A stretch of DNA of 64,000 bases from Mucilaginibacter auburnensis (GTDB lineage: Bacteria; Bacteroidota; Bacteroidia; Sphingobacteriales; Sphingobacteriaceae): positions 1,364,001 to 1,428,000 of the forward strand of contig NZ_PGFJ01000002.1 in NCBI RefSeq assembly GCF_002797815.1. Reading direction: 5' to 3'. How positions within the stretch are numbered: the stretch's first letter is position 1; each line of letters begins with the position of its first letter. Positions 56,014-64,000 of the stretch are shown piece after piece. The position numbers and the translations under genes were made by a program. The notes under the pieces were generated by a model. It did not search any database. It saw only the letters and a program-made list of their open reading frames with translations, and was not told where the DNA came from.

Positions 56014-56050
56014 AAAAAAACCGCAGCATCATATTCAATGCTACGGTTTT
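56014..56050 (-). terminator. Terminator of the GPEYKN-repeat gene
   Basis: On the minus strand AAAACCGTAGCAT pairs with ATGCTGCGGTTTT (plus positions 56017-56029 and 56038-56050), followed by a T-run. Confidence 0.8.
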
Positions 56051-56080
56051 ATACTTAAACAATAAGTAAATAAGCAATGT

Positions 56081-56401
56081 CTACTTTAATCTACGGGCGT
56101 GATTAAAATTCTTATATTCAGGGCCTTTTAATTTTTGCTGTTCACTACCAACCGTGCTCACCAACGCTTGTTCTACATTTGAAACTTGCCTTGCAGGCTG
56201 GCGGTTTTTATACTCAGGCCCTTGCAGTGTTTCTGCTGTAGCGGCCGACTGTATTACTGTTGGCTCAAGTTTGTGCATCCAAACCTTGTAGTTTTTATAT
56301 TCTGGACCTTTCAGATCACTTTGTTTCACCGGGCTTTTATCTTGTGCCACCGCACTTGTTGAAACGATAAACAACCCTAATATTACTATCGCTGCTTTCA
56401 T
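56081..56401 (-). CDS. Small secreted protein with three GPEYKN repeats
   Basis: This 106-residue protein starts at ATG 56399-56401 with a signal peptide (KAAIVILGLFIVSTSAVAQ). The mature part contains three copies of an L-(K/Q)-GPEYKN motif (DLKGPEYKNYKVW, TLQGPEYKNRQPA, KLKGPEYKNFNHA), separated by polar linkers of about 20-30 residues. No other domain is recognised. The first chromosomal gene right of the island, it precedes a two-component system on the same strand. Confidence 0.7.
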   Translation of the reverse strand: MKAAIVILGLFIVSTSAVAQDKSPVKQSDLKGPEYKNYKVWMHKLEPTVIQSAATAETLQGPEYKNRQPARQVSNVEQALVSTVGSEQQKLKGPEYKNFNHARRLK

Positions 56402-56512
56402 AACTGTATCGTTTTGTTGTTTAAACAAATTTACAGTGGAGGCAAGCGCTTTAGAATTATAGGAATCTACGCTATTTATATCCGTATTTACACGGATAAG
56501 GAGGATGATAAT

Positions 56513-57145
56513 TTATATCAGATTTATTTCAGTAGCTTTTTTAATAAGCTCTGCTGTGTTTTTTACCTCAAGTTTTTTAAGGATGCTGTTGCGGTGGGTT
56601 TCTATTGTTCGGGTACTAACAAATAATTTAGCAGCTATTTCTTTTGTAGTAAATCCCTTAGATATCAGCCCCAACACCTCGGTCTCTTTGTTTGATAAAA
56701 CACCATCGCTTACGCTTTGCGCAGACATAAAATTGATCATTTTCTCAGAAATTTCTGCGCTAAAATATTTCTTCCCCTTTTGCACAGTTCTGATTGCGAA
56801 GATCAATTCAGATTCATCAGTATTCTTTAATAAATATCCGTATGCACCCATTTTGGCGCATTTTGCAATGTAATTACCAGCGCTATGCATAGATATTACA
56901 ATGGGTTTTATTTTAGCTTCTAAGTTTTTTAATTCTTTCAAAACCTCAAAACCGTCCATTTTAGGCATAGTAAGATCAAGCAAAACTATATCTGCATCAA
57001 ACCCCTCTTTTATTAAATTGAAAAGCTCAAAGCCATCAGCAACGCTTTTAACAATTTTAATGTCTTCATGCTTTTTGAGTAACTCAACAAGCCCATTTCT
57101 AAAAAGATCGTGGTCGTCAGCAATTATTAATCTTATCTCATTCAT
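56513..57145 (-). CDS. NarL/LuxR-family response regulator
   Basis: This 210-residue regulator has a receiver domain with acidic residues in LIIADDHDLFRNGLVELL, the phospho-acceptor in IVLLDLTMPKMDGFEV near residue 54, and the switch threonine/serine region VISMHSAGN. The LuxR-type helix-turn-helix at about 145-205 includes LSNKETEVLGLISKGFTTKE and STRTIETHRNSILKKL. Its start overlaps the kinase stop by 4 bp, so it is the kinase partner. Targets are unknown. Confidence 0.93.
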   Translation of the reverse strand: MNEIRLIIADDHDLFRNGLVELLKKHEDIKIVKSVADGFELFNLIKEGFDADIVLLDLTMPKMDGFEVLKELKNLEAKIKPIVISMHSAGNYIAKCAKMGAYGYLLKNTDESELIFAIRTVQKGKKYFSAEISEKMINFMSAQSVSDGVLSNKETEVLGLISKGFTTKEIAAKLFVSTRTIETHRNSILKKLEVKNTAELIKKATEINLI

Positions 57146-58797
57146 AGCTCAATAGGTAGTTCAATTTCGAAAGTGGTATTTCCAGGTAAAGCGTTGATAG
57201 TTACTTCACCATTACAAATATCTACACGTTCTTTAATGTTAGTGATGCCAGACCCCAGTTTTACTGTATTAATATCAAAACCAATACCATCATCAAAATA
57301 AAAAAGTGAAATAAACTCGTCAAATTCTGAAAGTGTGATACGTATGTTTTTCGCTTTGGAATGTTTTATTGAGTTATTAAGCAACTCCTGGCAAATTCTA
57401 AAAAGATTGATTGCCTGATGGTTGGTGATATTTGAATTTTCCTGCCTGGTAAGATCCTCGTATTCAATACTTATACTGGTTGATCTGTTCAAATTTTCAA
57501 TATAGTTGGTTAATGTTACGCCAATCCCAAAATCGTCTATTGAAGCAGGCATTAACGCGTTTGACATCGATCTGATCTCAGAAATGGTTTCGTCTACTAT
57601 TCTTTTCATTTCGGTTTTCTCCAACGCATTCTCAACGTTGTTTTCAATGTAGTACTTCAAAGAAATTAAATATGGGCCAACCCCGTCATGAAGTTCTCTT
57701 GACAGTCGGCGCCTTTCGTTTTCTAAACCATTTACCAGTAACCTATTGGATATTGTTCTGCTATTATCTTCCTGATGTTTAAAATCAATCAGCTTATCTC
57801 TCATTGTCAGCAGGCTTTTCCCAAGAACATCATTAGCACTATTGGGTTGATAATTAGTGGTCAGATCCATATTGCCAATGGCCTCAGAAAACTTCACAGC
57901 GCCTTGTAAAGAAGCTTTCAGTTGAGAGAGCGCATCAAACATTTCCTTTATTTCACTTGAACTTCTTTTATACTCAATAGTCTGATGGTAGTCGCCTTTT
58001 GCCATTATTCTCAGGCTATTACGCATATTTTTTATTGGATCTATAATGATGCGTGTAAGGAAAAGAGAAAGGGTTACAGCAACTAAGAAAATAACAAAAG
58101 TTAGTGTAGTTAGCCTTCTCTTCAATTCATCTAAGGGTTTGGTAACTTCACTTACATCAATCTCGGAGAGAATGACCAGCTTTAAATTTGAAATTTTTAT
58201 CAGGCTGTGTACGCTATAAACAGGAATGCCTCTGTAATCATCTAAAATGCCTCTTCCGTTTACACCTTTCAGAGCGCTAATAACGCCCTTCGTTTTTACG
58301 GTAATATCATAAGGTTTTTTATGAGGAAAGAAGCGGGATTCTGAACGCATTCTAAAATCCTGACCAACAAGATAAGTCTCTCCGCTCTTGCCCATACCAG
58401 TTCGCTCCAACAGGATGTTTTGTATATCGCTGTAATCTATTACTTCAATTTTCCTACCTTTTTCGGTATTTAAAATAAACCCTATTGTTGCTTTTTTATC
58501 TTTATGATAAGACGTAAGATCGTGAATGCCATCAATTGCTTTCACGCTATCGGGAAGCCGAAAAACGTTGCTGTCTATATCCGAGTTATCTATTTGAGTC
58601 GACGCAAAGCTATTCCATTTCGTTTTTATCAGCTTTTCTATTTGAATACTTTCAAGGGTTTCGATGGAATTCAATTGCATCAAGATCCTATCGTTCAAAA
58701 CATTTGAAAACTGCTTATAAAACAAAAAAGATAAGAGCGCTATCACAAGCACAATTAAACTATTGATTATAAGCAGTATAAGTGTTTTTATGCTCAT
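57142..58797 (-). CDS. HisKA_3 sensor kinase with Cache-like sensor and HAMP
   Basis: This 551-residue kinase starts at ATG 58795-58797 (SIKTLILLIINSLIVLVIAL); a longer open frame adds 17 codons without a signature. After the first helix, about residues 35-230 form an extracellular Cache-like sensor (GKSGETYLVGQDFRMRSESR). The second helix (TTLTFVIFLVAVTLSLFLTR) leads to a HAMP domain. The HisKA_3 motif is in RRRLSRELHDGVGPYLISLK, histidine near residue 368. The ATPase has NNSIKHSKAKNI and FDDGIGFD. It is translationally coupled to the NarL-type regulator. The ligand is unknown. Confidence 0.9.
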   Translation of the reverse strand: MSIKTLILLIINSLIVLVIALLSFLFYKQFSNVLNDRILMQLNSIETLESIQIEKLIKTKWNSFASTQIDNSDIDSNVFRLPDSVKAIDGIHDLTSYHKDKKATIGFILNTEKGRKIEVIDYSDIQNILLERTGMGKSGETYLVGQDFRMRSESRFFPHKKPYDITVKTKGVISALKGVNGRGILDDYRGIPVYSVHSLIKISNLKLVILSEIDVSEVTKPLDELKRRLTTLTFVIFLVAVTLSLFLTRIIIDPIKNMRNSLRIMAKGDYHQTIEYKRSSSEIKEMFDALSQLKASLQGAVKFSEAIGNMDLTTNYQPNSANDVLGKSLLTMRDKLIDFKHQEDNSRTISNRLLVNGLENERRRLSRELHDGVGPYLISLKYYIENNVENALEKTEMKRIVDETISEIRSMSNALMPASIDDFGIGVTLTNYIENLNRSTSISIEYEDLTRQENSNITNHQAINLFRICQELLNNSIKHSKAKNIRITLSEFDEFISLFYFDDGIGFDINTVKLGSGITNIKERVDICNGEVTINALPGNTTFEIELPIEL

Positions 58798-59124
58798 TAA
58801 AATTTCCGTTACAATGTACCAAGCCTTAATTGACTGATTAACAATCAAAGCATCATTTACAAAGTAATAAATTTTAGATTAAAGGCTACATTTTACCGTC
58901 CTAAAGCAATTATAGCTAATCTATAACCCTTTTATCGCTGATAACTATTTTAGTTACTCTAAGCTACGTAAGGCACTTATACATCCCACATCGGCATTTT
59001 TGTTTTACATATCCAGACAAGGCAAACAGCGTTTATTTCATAATAAGGAAAGAATAGATTGTTGTTCTATCAATGTCAGAAAGACGGAGTGATAGAGATG
59101 ATAGATACCTTAATGCCCAAAAAC
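58798..59124. other. Gene-free gap
   Basis: The 327 bp between two same-strand genes are AT-rich; I see no gene, strong hairpin or promoter signature in them. Confidence 0.5.
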
Positions 59125-60174
59125 TCAATCGGGCACGCGCCGTATACTTCGTTTCTTGAACTTTAAAATTGGGTGTTCAACAGCTATCCACGACAAGTAT
59201 CCTAACACATAAGCACCAGCAAAAACAATCATAACACCAGTAATAGTCATAAATTTTAAATGAACTAAAACGCCAATGATCAAGCCATGATAAATGTAAA
59301 CGCCGTAAGAGATATCATTTCCGCGCAACACCTTGGCAGACAGTTTAGGCATGCTGTATGCTAACGAAATGGTACACACACCCAACAGAATTTTACTTAA
59401 TACATCTTTAAGCACACTCCCGGGAAAAATGTAGCAAAAGGCTAAATAAATAGCTGCCCAATACAGTCCTTTGTTGTAGATAAGATTAGATTGATAAACT
59501 TTTGCCCGCTGCAAAACATTACCTACAAAAAACAAAAACACGTGAGGTACAAAGCTGTAACGTAACAGTTTTTGTGTTCGGGTTTCTAAACTGAAATCTG
59601 TTACGGTATAATATCTGGCTACTAAATAAGCAATTATTGTAAATACAATAGCCAGTACAATAACAGCCACCGTTTTTTTCTTTTCAGAACTTGTTACCTT
59701 ATTAATTGCCCAGTAAGCAGCAGGCAACACTAGGTAAAACTGTAATTCTATAGGTATGGTCCATAAACTTCCGTTATATGACCCAAAGCCGAAGTTCTCT
59801 AAAAATGACGGCGTATAAATCAGCCCAACACACTGCGCAATAAACCAGGGTATAGTTTGGCTGTTGATGAAACTAATTTTAGCTGCTACAGAAATAACCA
59901 CAATGGTAACAAGCAGACATACCCATAAAGCCGGAAAAATTCTGTACGCACGATTAGAAAAATATATCTTCAAATCGCTATTACGCTCATATGCTGCAGA
60001 GATAAGGAAACCACTTATCACAAAAAACATGGGTACACCGCTAAAATTTGATAATATATCCAGCCACAACGGCAATTTGATACCAAAATGTGATAGAGAA
60101 TGGATAAATAGAACCTCAGTAGCAGCGAATATCCTTAGAAGATCAAAATTATTTACCTTAAATTCTCCGTTCAT
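59125..60174 (-). CDS. Acyltransferase-3 family membrane protein (OafA-like)
   Basis: This 349-residue inner-membrane protein has about ten transmembrane helices and transfers acyl groups, often acetyl, to sugars of LPS or other glycans. The start reads NNFDLLRIFAATEVLFIHSL, the family N-terminus with the catalytic-site histidine in LFIHSLSHFG. VPMFFVISGFLISAAYERNS, FSNRAYRIFPALW and NGSLWTIPIELQFYLVLPA are diagnostic. No periplasmic SGNH domain is present at the C-terminus. It stands alone, so the substrate cannot be inferred. Confidence 0.9.
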   Translation of the reverse strand: MNGEFKVNNFDLLRIFAATEVLFIHSLSHFGIKLPLWLDILSNFSGVPMFFVISGFLISAAYERNSDLKIYFSNRAYRIFPALWVCLLVTIVVISVAAKISFINSQTIPWFIAQCVGLIYTPSFLENFGFGSYNGSLWTIPIELQFYLVLPAAYWAINKVTSSEKKKTVAVIVLAIVFTIIAYLVARYYTVTDFSLETRTQKLLRYSFVPHVFLFFVGNVLQRAKVYQSNLIYNKGLYWAAIYLAFCYIFPGSVLKDVLSKILLGVCTISLAYSMPKLSAKVLRGNDISYGVYIYHGLIIGVLVHLKFMTITGVMIVFAGAYVLGYLSWIAVEHPILKFKKRSIRRVPD

Positions 60175-60402
60175 GATAAGATTAATTGAATATTAGCATA
60201 ATAAATGTCGGCCCGTGAATATACAACAACTTTTATAAAACCGAGGTTAATTATTACCATCTACGCACAGCAAAAGCCTGAAAAAGGCATCCATTTTTGC
60301 ATTTTCCAAGCTTTCAACATGTTCGCCCTTTTATAGCTTACTGTATACGAGCGTCATATGTAGAAGAATAACCAAGCGCATTCATCTCAAAAATACTTTG
60401 GT

Positions 60403-62163
60403 TTATTTTAGTGATTTCAGATCAGGAGAGGCACTTACGTAGGATGAAGCATCTTCAACGGCCCCGGTAGTATATTGGGGATAATTAGGATAAGAGCATA
60501 ACAAGTATCCTTTTACATATTTATCTGTCCCGATTTTGCCTTTTTCATCAACAACAAGCGTTTTAGCAGGCGCCTGCTTCTTTTCAACCCATGACACTAA
60601 CAGGTCCAAGTTATCATCACCATTTGGTGCTGCTATGTTTTTTGCTTTAACACCTTTTCCTTCGCCGTTAACGTTATACCCCTTTCCGCTTAAACCGTGG
60701 CCGCCATGCGGTACTACAAACAGGCGGGCAAAGTCATCAACTTTTTGTCGGCCCATTTTATCTATCAGCGATTGATAGTAATCCAGTTGAGCGCCATCAG
60801 ATGCCAGGTTGTCCATTAAACCACTGGTAATGATCATTTTTCCGCCGCGCTTATAAAATGCAGCAAGATCAGGGTTGGTAGCATCCAGCCAGGTTGATAT
60901 TTCCTGCCTGCGCTTCGTCCATTTTCCATCTTCAACATAGTCAAGCGAATTTGCTTTCAGATCCTGCATCAAAAATCCGGTAACCCCGGCTATACCAAGG
61001 TGGGTAAATAAACGCGCATTATCCGGCGCACCTTCCTGACCTTTAAAACGGGTATTGGCAATTAAACCGAAATCAGCAGGGGAAGTATTTGGCAACCACA
61101 TACCGAATGATCTAACACCATTGGCCAGTGGTGCTTTCCAGGTATATGGGCTGTACATAAACTCTAAAGTTTTTATTTGCCCGTTGGTAAGTTTAGCATT
61201 TACCGATGTATCTGCCGGGTTGGGGTCTAAGCCGTTTGGGGTTCTTAAAGCCTTCCATGGGTCTTTAGGCCCAACGCCGTCCTTTACATTAAATATAGCA
61301 CGCGCGGCCATATAATTGTTGATCATGCCATCTGCAATACCATCAAGCGCATCGCACTGCCTTAAAAATTCGGCTGTAATAGCTTTAACTTTTGCGAGCG
61401 TTACCCAATTATCTAAAGGTTTTTCCTGTATACGAACTAACACCGGAGCTAACATCAGGGTTGAATTGTTCAAGATGGGAACATTGGCTATTATGCCATC
61501 ATAATCTGCGGGGTAACGTTGCGCAACCGTCAACGCTTCACGGCCACCCTGCGATGTACCTACATAATAATTATATACAGGTTTTTTACCATACACACGT
61601 TCCATGATCACCATTGCTGCGTCATGCGTTTTCTTCATTTGCATGTATGCCAGATTCTTCACAGCTTCATCATTCAGCGCCCATTCGTCTCCACCTGCCG
61701 GGCCCGTAGCTAAAGGTTTGTTGGGTCCGTTTGCAGGCCCCATGCCACCTGCCTGGTGACCGCTGTCACTGCCGTAAAGTACAAAGCCTTTGCCCAACGC
61801 AGTTCCCCTTGCGCTAACACCAATTGTGCCATTCATACCACCTCCACCCTGCTGCATTCCTCTAAGCGACCAATTTGAGGGCAATATCACCCTAAAATTA
61901 ATGGGCCATCCTTTAGGATCAACCGGCATAATTGAACCCTCAATAATGCCATGCGCTGGCATGGTACCAGTTGCTTCAACCCAACGCGGCTCATACAGCA
62001 CAACAGAACCAACCGGCTCACCAATGGCCGAAGCAGGGATTGATCGTCCGGCTTTTTCCAGATCAGCTTTAGTAATGGTAATGTTAGACGTATTAATTTG
62101 CCCGAATAGCGGTCCGGCTATTAGGATAAATAAAATTACTTTAAGTATAACTGGCTTTATCAT
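60403..62163 (-). CDS. Tannase/feruloyl-esterase family hydrolase, secreted
   Basis: This 586-residue alpha/beta hydrolase splits ester bonds in plant phenolics; it carries a signal peptide (VILKVILFILIAGPLFGQ). The nucleophile is in YYVGTSQGGREALT near residue 203 (GxSxGG). A catalytic histidine lies in VVPHGGHGLSGKGYN near residue 487. RYPADYDGIIANVPILN and the Trp/Gly-rich N-terminal RVILPSNWSLRGMQQGGGGM match the tannase family. The genome context gives no sugar- or phenol-use cluster. Substrate specificity is not determined by sequence alone. Confidence 0.88.
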   Translation of the reverse strand: MIKPVILKVILFILIAGPLFGQINTSNITITKADLEKAGRSIPASAIGEPVGSVVLYEPRWVEATGTMPAHGIIEGSIMPVDPKGWPINFRVILPSNWSLRGMQQGGGGMNGTIGVSARGTALGKGFVLYGSDSGHQAGGMGPANGPNKPLATGPAGGDEWALNDEAVKNLAYMQMKKTHDAAMVIMERVYGKKPVYNYYVGTSQGGREALTVAQRYPADYDGIIANVPILNNSTLMLAPVLVRIQEKPLDNWVTLAKVKAITAEFLRQCDALDGIADGMINNYMAARAIFNVKDGVGPKDPWKALRTPNGLDPNPADTSVNAKLTNGQIKTLEFMYSPYTWKAPLANGVRSFGMWLPNTSPADFGLIANTRFKGQEGAPDNARLFTHLGIAGVTGFLMQDLKANSLDYVEDGKWTKRRQEISTWLDATNPDLAAFYKRGGKMIITSGLMDNLASDGAQLDYYQSLIDKMGRQKVDDFARLFVVPHGGHGLSGKGYNVNGEGKGVKAKNIAAPNGDDNLDLLVSWVEKKQAPAKTLVVDEKGKIGTDKYVKGYLLCSYPNYPQYTTGAVEDASSYVSASPDLKSLK

Positions 62164-62299
62164 GATCAGGATGGAATTGATTTGTAGCTACTAATGTATA
62201 GCTTTTTATAAAGACTTTAAATGTCTATTACAAGCCGAAGGATCCGGGTAATTATTACTTAGATTTTATCTTTAAGGTTAAATTTCATAACTTGCAAAT

Positions 62300-62671
62300 A
62301 TGGCAATAAGCAAGAAACAACAACTGAAGGTTCTTCTGCTACTGGCAGGATACCTTTTTGTTGTGCTTAACCATATCTATTTTGTTAAACCCGAAAAGTA
62401 TAGCTTTGCAAAATTTGGCCTTAAGATTAATAGGATAACTCCCAAGAATAATGACAAACCGGGCAGCGATGTTACAGGCCTTAAAAAGATCTACAAAACT
62501 ACTGTTAACCGCAATGCCTCTAATTTAATAGCCAAAGCTTTACACAAACTGTATGTAGCCGAACTTTTGTTCGATGCATCAGCGGTTGTAACAGGAAATT
62601 CAGAGTTAAAACCCTCCACCATTCCGGTTTACAACTTGCCGGTAAAACGCTCCTACCATTTAAGGATTTGA
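62300..62671 (+). CDS. Small membrane-anchored protein of unknown function
   Basis: This 123-residue basic protein begins AISKKQQLKVLLLLAGYLFV with one helix near residues 10-27, and continues with NHIYFVKPEKYSFAKFGLKI and a soluble, Lys/Asn-rich tail. No family is recognised. It starts divergently from the tannase-like gene. It could be a small inner-membrane or secreted peptide; the ATG has a weak ribosome site. Confidence 0.5.
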   Translation: MAISKKQQLKVLLLLAGYLFVVLNHIYFVKPEKYSFAKFGLKINRITPKNNDKPGSDVTGLKKIYKTTVNRNASNLIAKALHKLYVAELLFDASAVVTGNSELKPSTIPVYNLPVKRSYHLRI

Positions 62672-62802
62672 TTAATTTACGGAACTCATAACCCAACTTT
62701 ATCCAGTTTTAAAGGATCTCCCTCTTTATTAATTAATGTTTAACACTCCGGTAATTTGGCCTGATTATATTTAGGCTGTTCGGATTTTAAAATGATTTTT
62801 TT

Positions 62803-62994
62803 ATGCGTATTGTAGAGAAACTTGTAGAAGGACTTGAGCTTAAATACATTGGCAAAGCATTTGCCGGGCTTAATGAATATGAACCGTTTGTTATTTTTTT
62901 AGGATACGACTCACCGGGATGGTCAAACATCTGGGTTAAACACAACGGAAAAAACATCCTCACATCTATATTTGATGTAGCCGTGCAACGGTGA
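62803..62994 (+). CDS. Small protein of unknown function
   Basis: This 63-residue protein has no signal peptide. It is rich in aromatic and hydrophobic residues (RIVEKLVEGLELKYIGKAFA, LGYDSPGWSNIWVKHNGKN). A strong terminator starts 8 bp after the stop, which supports a real transcript. I do not recognise it. Confidence 0.5.
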   Translation: MRIVEKLVEGLELKYIGKAFAGLNEYEPFVIFLGYDSPGWSNIWVKHNGKNILTSIFDVAVQR

Positions 62995-63001
62995 TCACAA
63001 A

Positions 63002-63038
63002 AAAGCGCCCTGCAAAAATTCCTGCAGGGCGCTTTTTT
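63002..63038 (+). terminator. Strong Rho-independent terminator
   Basis: AAAGCGCCCTGCA (63002-63014) pairs with TGCAGGGCGCTTT (63023-63035), with T residues after it and A residues before it. It can stop transcription from both directions: the small gene to the left and the TonB-domain gene to the right. Confidence 0.93.
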
Positions 63039-63080
63039 ATCAACTCCAGTTATTTAATCATTTTGTTGATTTTTAGATGC

Positions 63081-64000
63081 TTATTCATACTTCACACCAT
63101 CAACATACATTAAAGGCTTGCTGTTAACGTTGCTGCTGCCGCCCGGCTTTTGTGCGTAAGCAATAACGGGAGTTTCGCCAAAAGCATTGCTTGTTTGTGC
63201 ATCGTCAAACGCTATTCTGAAATCAATAGGGATGGTATATTGCACCCTTACCGACCGCCCGTTTTGAAAGCCGGGTGTCCATCTTGGCGAGTTGGCAATA
63301 ACCCTAATGGCTTCTTCTTTAAACTCATCACTTGGCCCCCTTAAAGCCTTAATTTCTGAAAGCTGCCCATCGGCACCCACAATAAAAGTCACAAATACTT
63401 TTCCTTGTAAGCCCCTGCTGCGCATCTCTGCCGGGAATTTAAGGTTTTTGGTTAAATAACGTCCAAATGCTGCCATGCCACCGGGGAACTCAGGCGATTT
63501 TTCAACGCTTGTAAATACTTTATCATTAGGCAAGGCATCCTCATCTGATAGTACGAAGTTAATTGGCACCGTGTATTGGGTTCTTACTTTAGTTCCGTTT
63601 TGAACACCCGGATCCCATTTTGGTGAGTTACTGATCAAACGCACGCCTTCAGCATTCAGGTCTGCAGAAGGGCCGCGCACTGCGCGAATATCTGAAAGTG
63701 AGCCATCGGCTTCTACAACAAAAGTTACAAAAACCTTACCCTGTACCCCATCCTCTCTGCTTTGAGCCGGGTACTTAACGTTTTCAGACAGATATTTGCC
63801 AAGGGCTGGTAAACCACCGGGAAATGCCGGCGCCTGCTCCACCGAAACAAACACTTTGTTATCAGCCACAAGTTCTTCAACCGTCATATTCTTGTAGGCT
63901 TCCTGCTTTAGGTTGTAATTACCATAATAGCCTTTAGCGCTTACTGCAGGCAATACCACCGGTGGCGGAATCTCGTCATTAAACTCGTCGGGGGTAATTT
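63081..64000 (-). CDS. TonB C-terminal-domain protein, N-terminus beyond the right edge
   Basis: The frame is open through base 64000, giving at least 306 residues; a GTG at 63957-63959 could start a shorter version, but ITPDEFNDEIPPPVV upstream is in frame and looks coding. Two TonB_C domains follow one another: the first near AFPGGLPALGKYLSENVKYP, the second near EFPGGMAAFGRYLTKNLKFP, each ending in QYTVPINF or QYTIPIDFRI. Both repeat the VFVTF(V/I)VxADG motif. TonB domains couple outer-membrane transport to the proton motive force, or sit in membrane sensor proteins; the missing N-terminus would decide which. Confidence 0.85.
   Translation of the reverse strand, partial: ITPDEFNDEIPPPVVLPAVSAKGYYGNYNLKQEAYKNMTVEELVADNKVFVSVEQAPAFPGGLPALGKYLSENVKYPAQSREDGVQGKVFVTFVVEADGSLSDIRAVRGPSADLNAEGVRLISNSPKWDPGVQNGTKVRTQYTVPINFVLSDEDALPNDKVFTSVEKSPEFPGGMAAFGRYLTKNLKFPAEMRSRGLQGKVFVTFIVGADGQLSEIKALRGPSDEFKEEAIRVIANSPRWTPGFQNGRSVRVQYTIPIDFRIAFDDAQTSNAFGETPVIAYAQKPGGSSNVNSKPLMYVDGVKYE

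Noticed and set aside
55845..56069. A 74-residue reading frame crossing the right attachment repeat
   Set aside because: It reads through the tRNA fragment and a terminator; nothing in it resembles a protein.

Overview
The window is chromosomal DNA of a Bacteroidota bacterium, most likely of the family Sphingobacteriaceae (Mucilaginibacter- or Pedobacter-like). The evidence is the gene content: an OstA-like protein, a SurA-like isomerase, LytTR/LytS pairs, type 9 secretion sorting domains, DUF4240, tannase-like esterase and TonB_C repeats. Promoters also fit, with TTG-N19/20-TANNTTTG boxes, and upstream regions are AT-rich with weak Shine-Dalgarno sequences. The genus is an inference from general resemblance, not from a database search.

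Positions 1-39,562 are mainly core genome. In order: tilS (cut by the left edge) divergent from an ostA-like gene; a LytS/LytTR two-component pair; an SDR/NTF2-like pair with a divergent, frameshifted HxlR regulator; rdgB; surA-like and moxR; the translation cluster rplM-rpsI-rpsB-tsf, pyrH, frr; an ABC exporter, an MFS exporter and an M28 peptidase; a frameshifted zinc-peptidase gene; an ABC-2 transporter divergent from a second LytS/LytTR pair; metH and metF behind a SAM-I riboswitch; a Bax-inhibitor-1 family protein; murQ; a CtpA-like protease; a MafI-like immunity gene; der, era and an initiator tRNA-Met.

Positions 39,546-55,978 look like a 16.4-kb genomic island inserted at the 3' end of the initiator tRNA gene. 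A 55-bp perfect direct repeat (the tRNA 3' end plus its terminator) bounds it. No integrase is visible. It carries a DNA-methylase-like gene of the kind seen on Bacteroidota conjugative elements, then a polymorphic-toxin locus: a tail-fibre-like protein, a small protein joining a YD-like opener to a type 9 sorting domain, a 2123-residue SpvB/VCBS/RHS protein with a GIY-YIG-like C-terminal tip, an Imm26-like immunity protein, an unknown helical protein, a displaced RHS tip cassette with a different toxin candidate, and a secreted candidate immunity protein. A large beta-propeller/MBG surface protein with a type B sorting domain and about 0.9 kb of gene-free AT-rich DNA with repeated hairpins complete it.

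Positions 55,979-64,000 return to chromosomal content: a small secreted protein with three GPEYKN repeats, a NarL-type two-component pair, an acyltransferase, a tannase/feruloyl-esterase family enzyme, two small unknown genes and a TonB-domain protein cut by the right edge.

The intergenic gaps hold several families of palindromic repeats. The clearest are four related long inverted repeats built on TGAGA/TCTCA or ACAAGA/TCTTGT arms, all in gaps between same-strand genes, and two copies of a composite CCCCC/GGGGG palindrome in opposite orientation.
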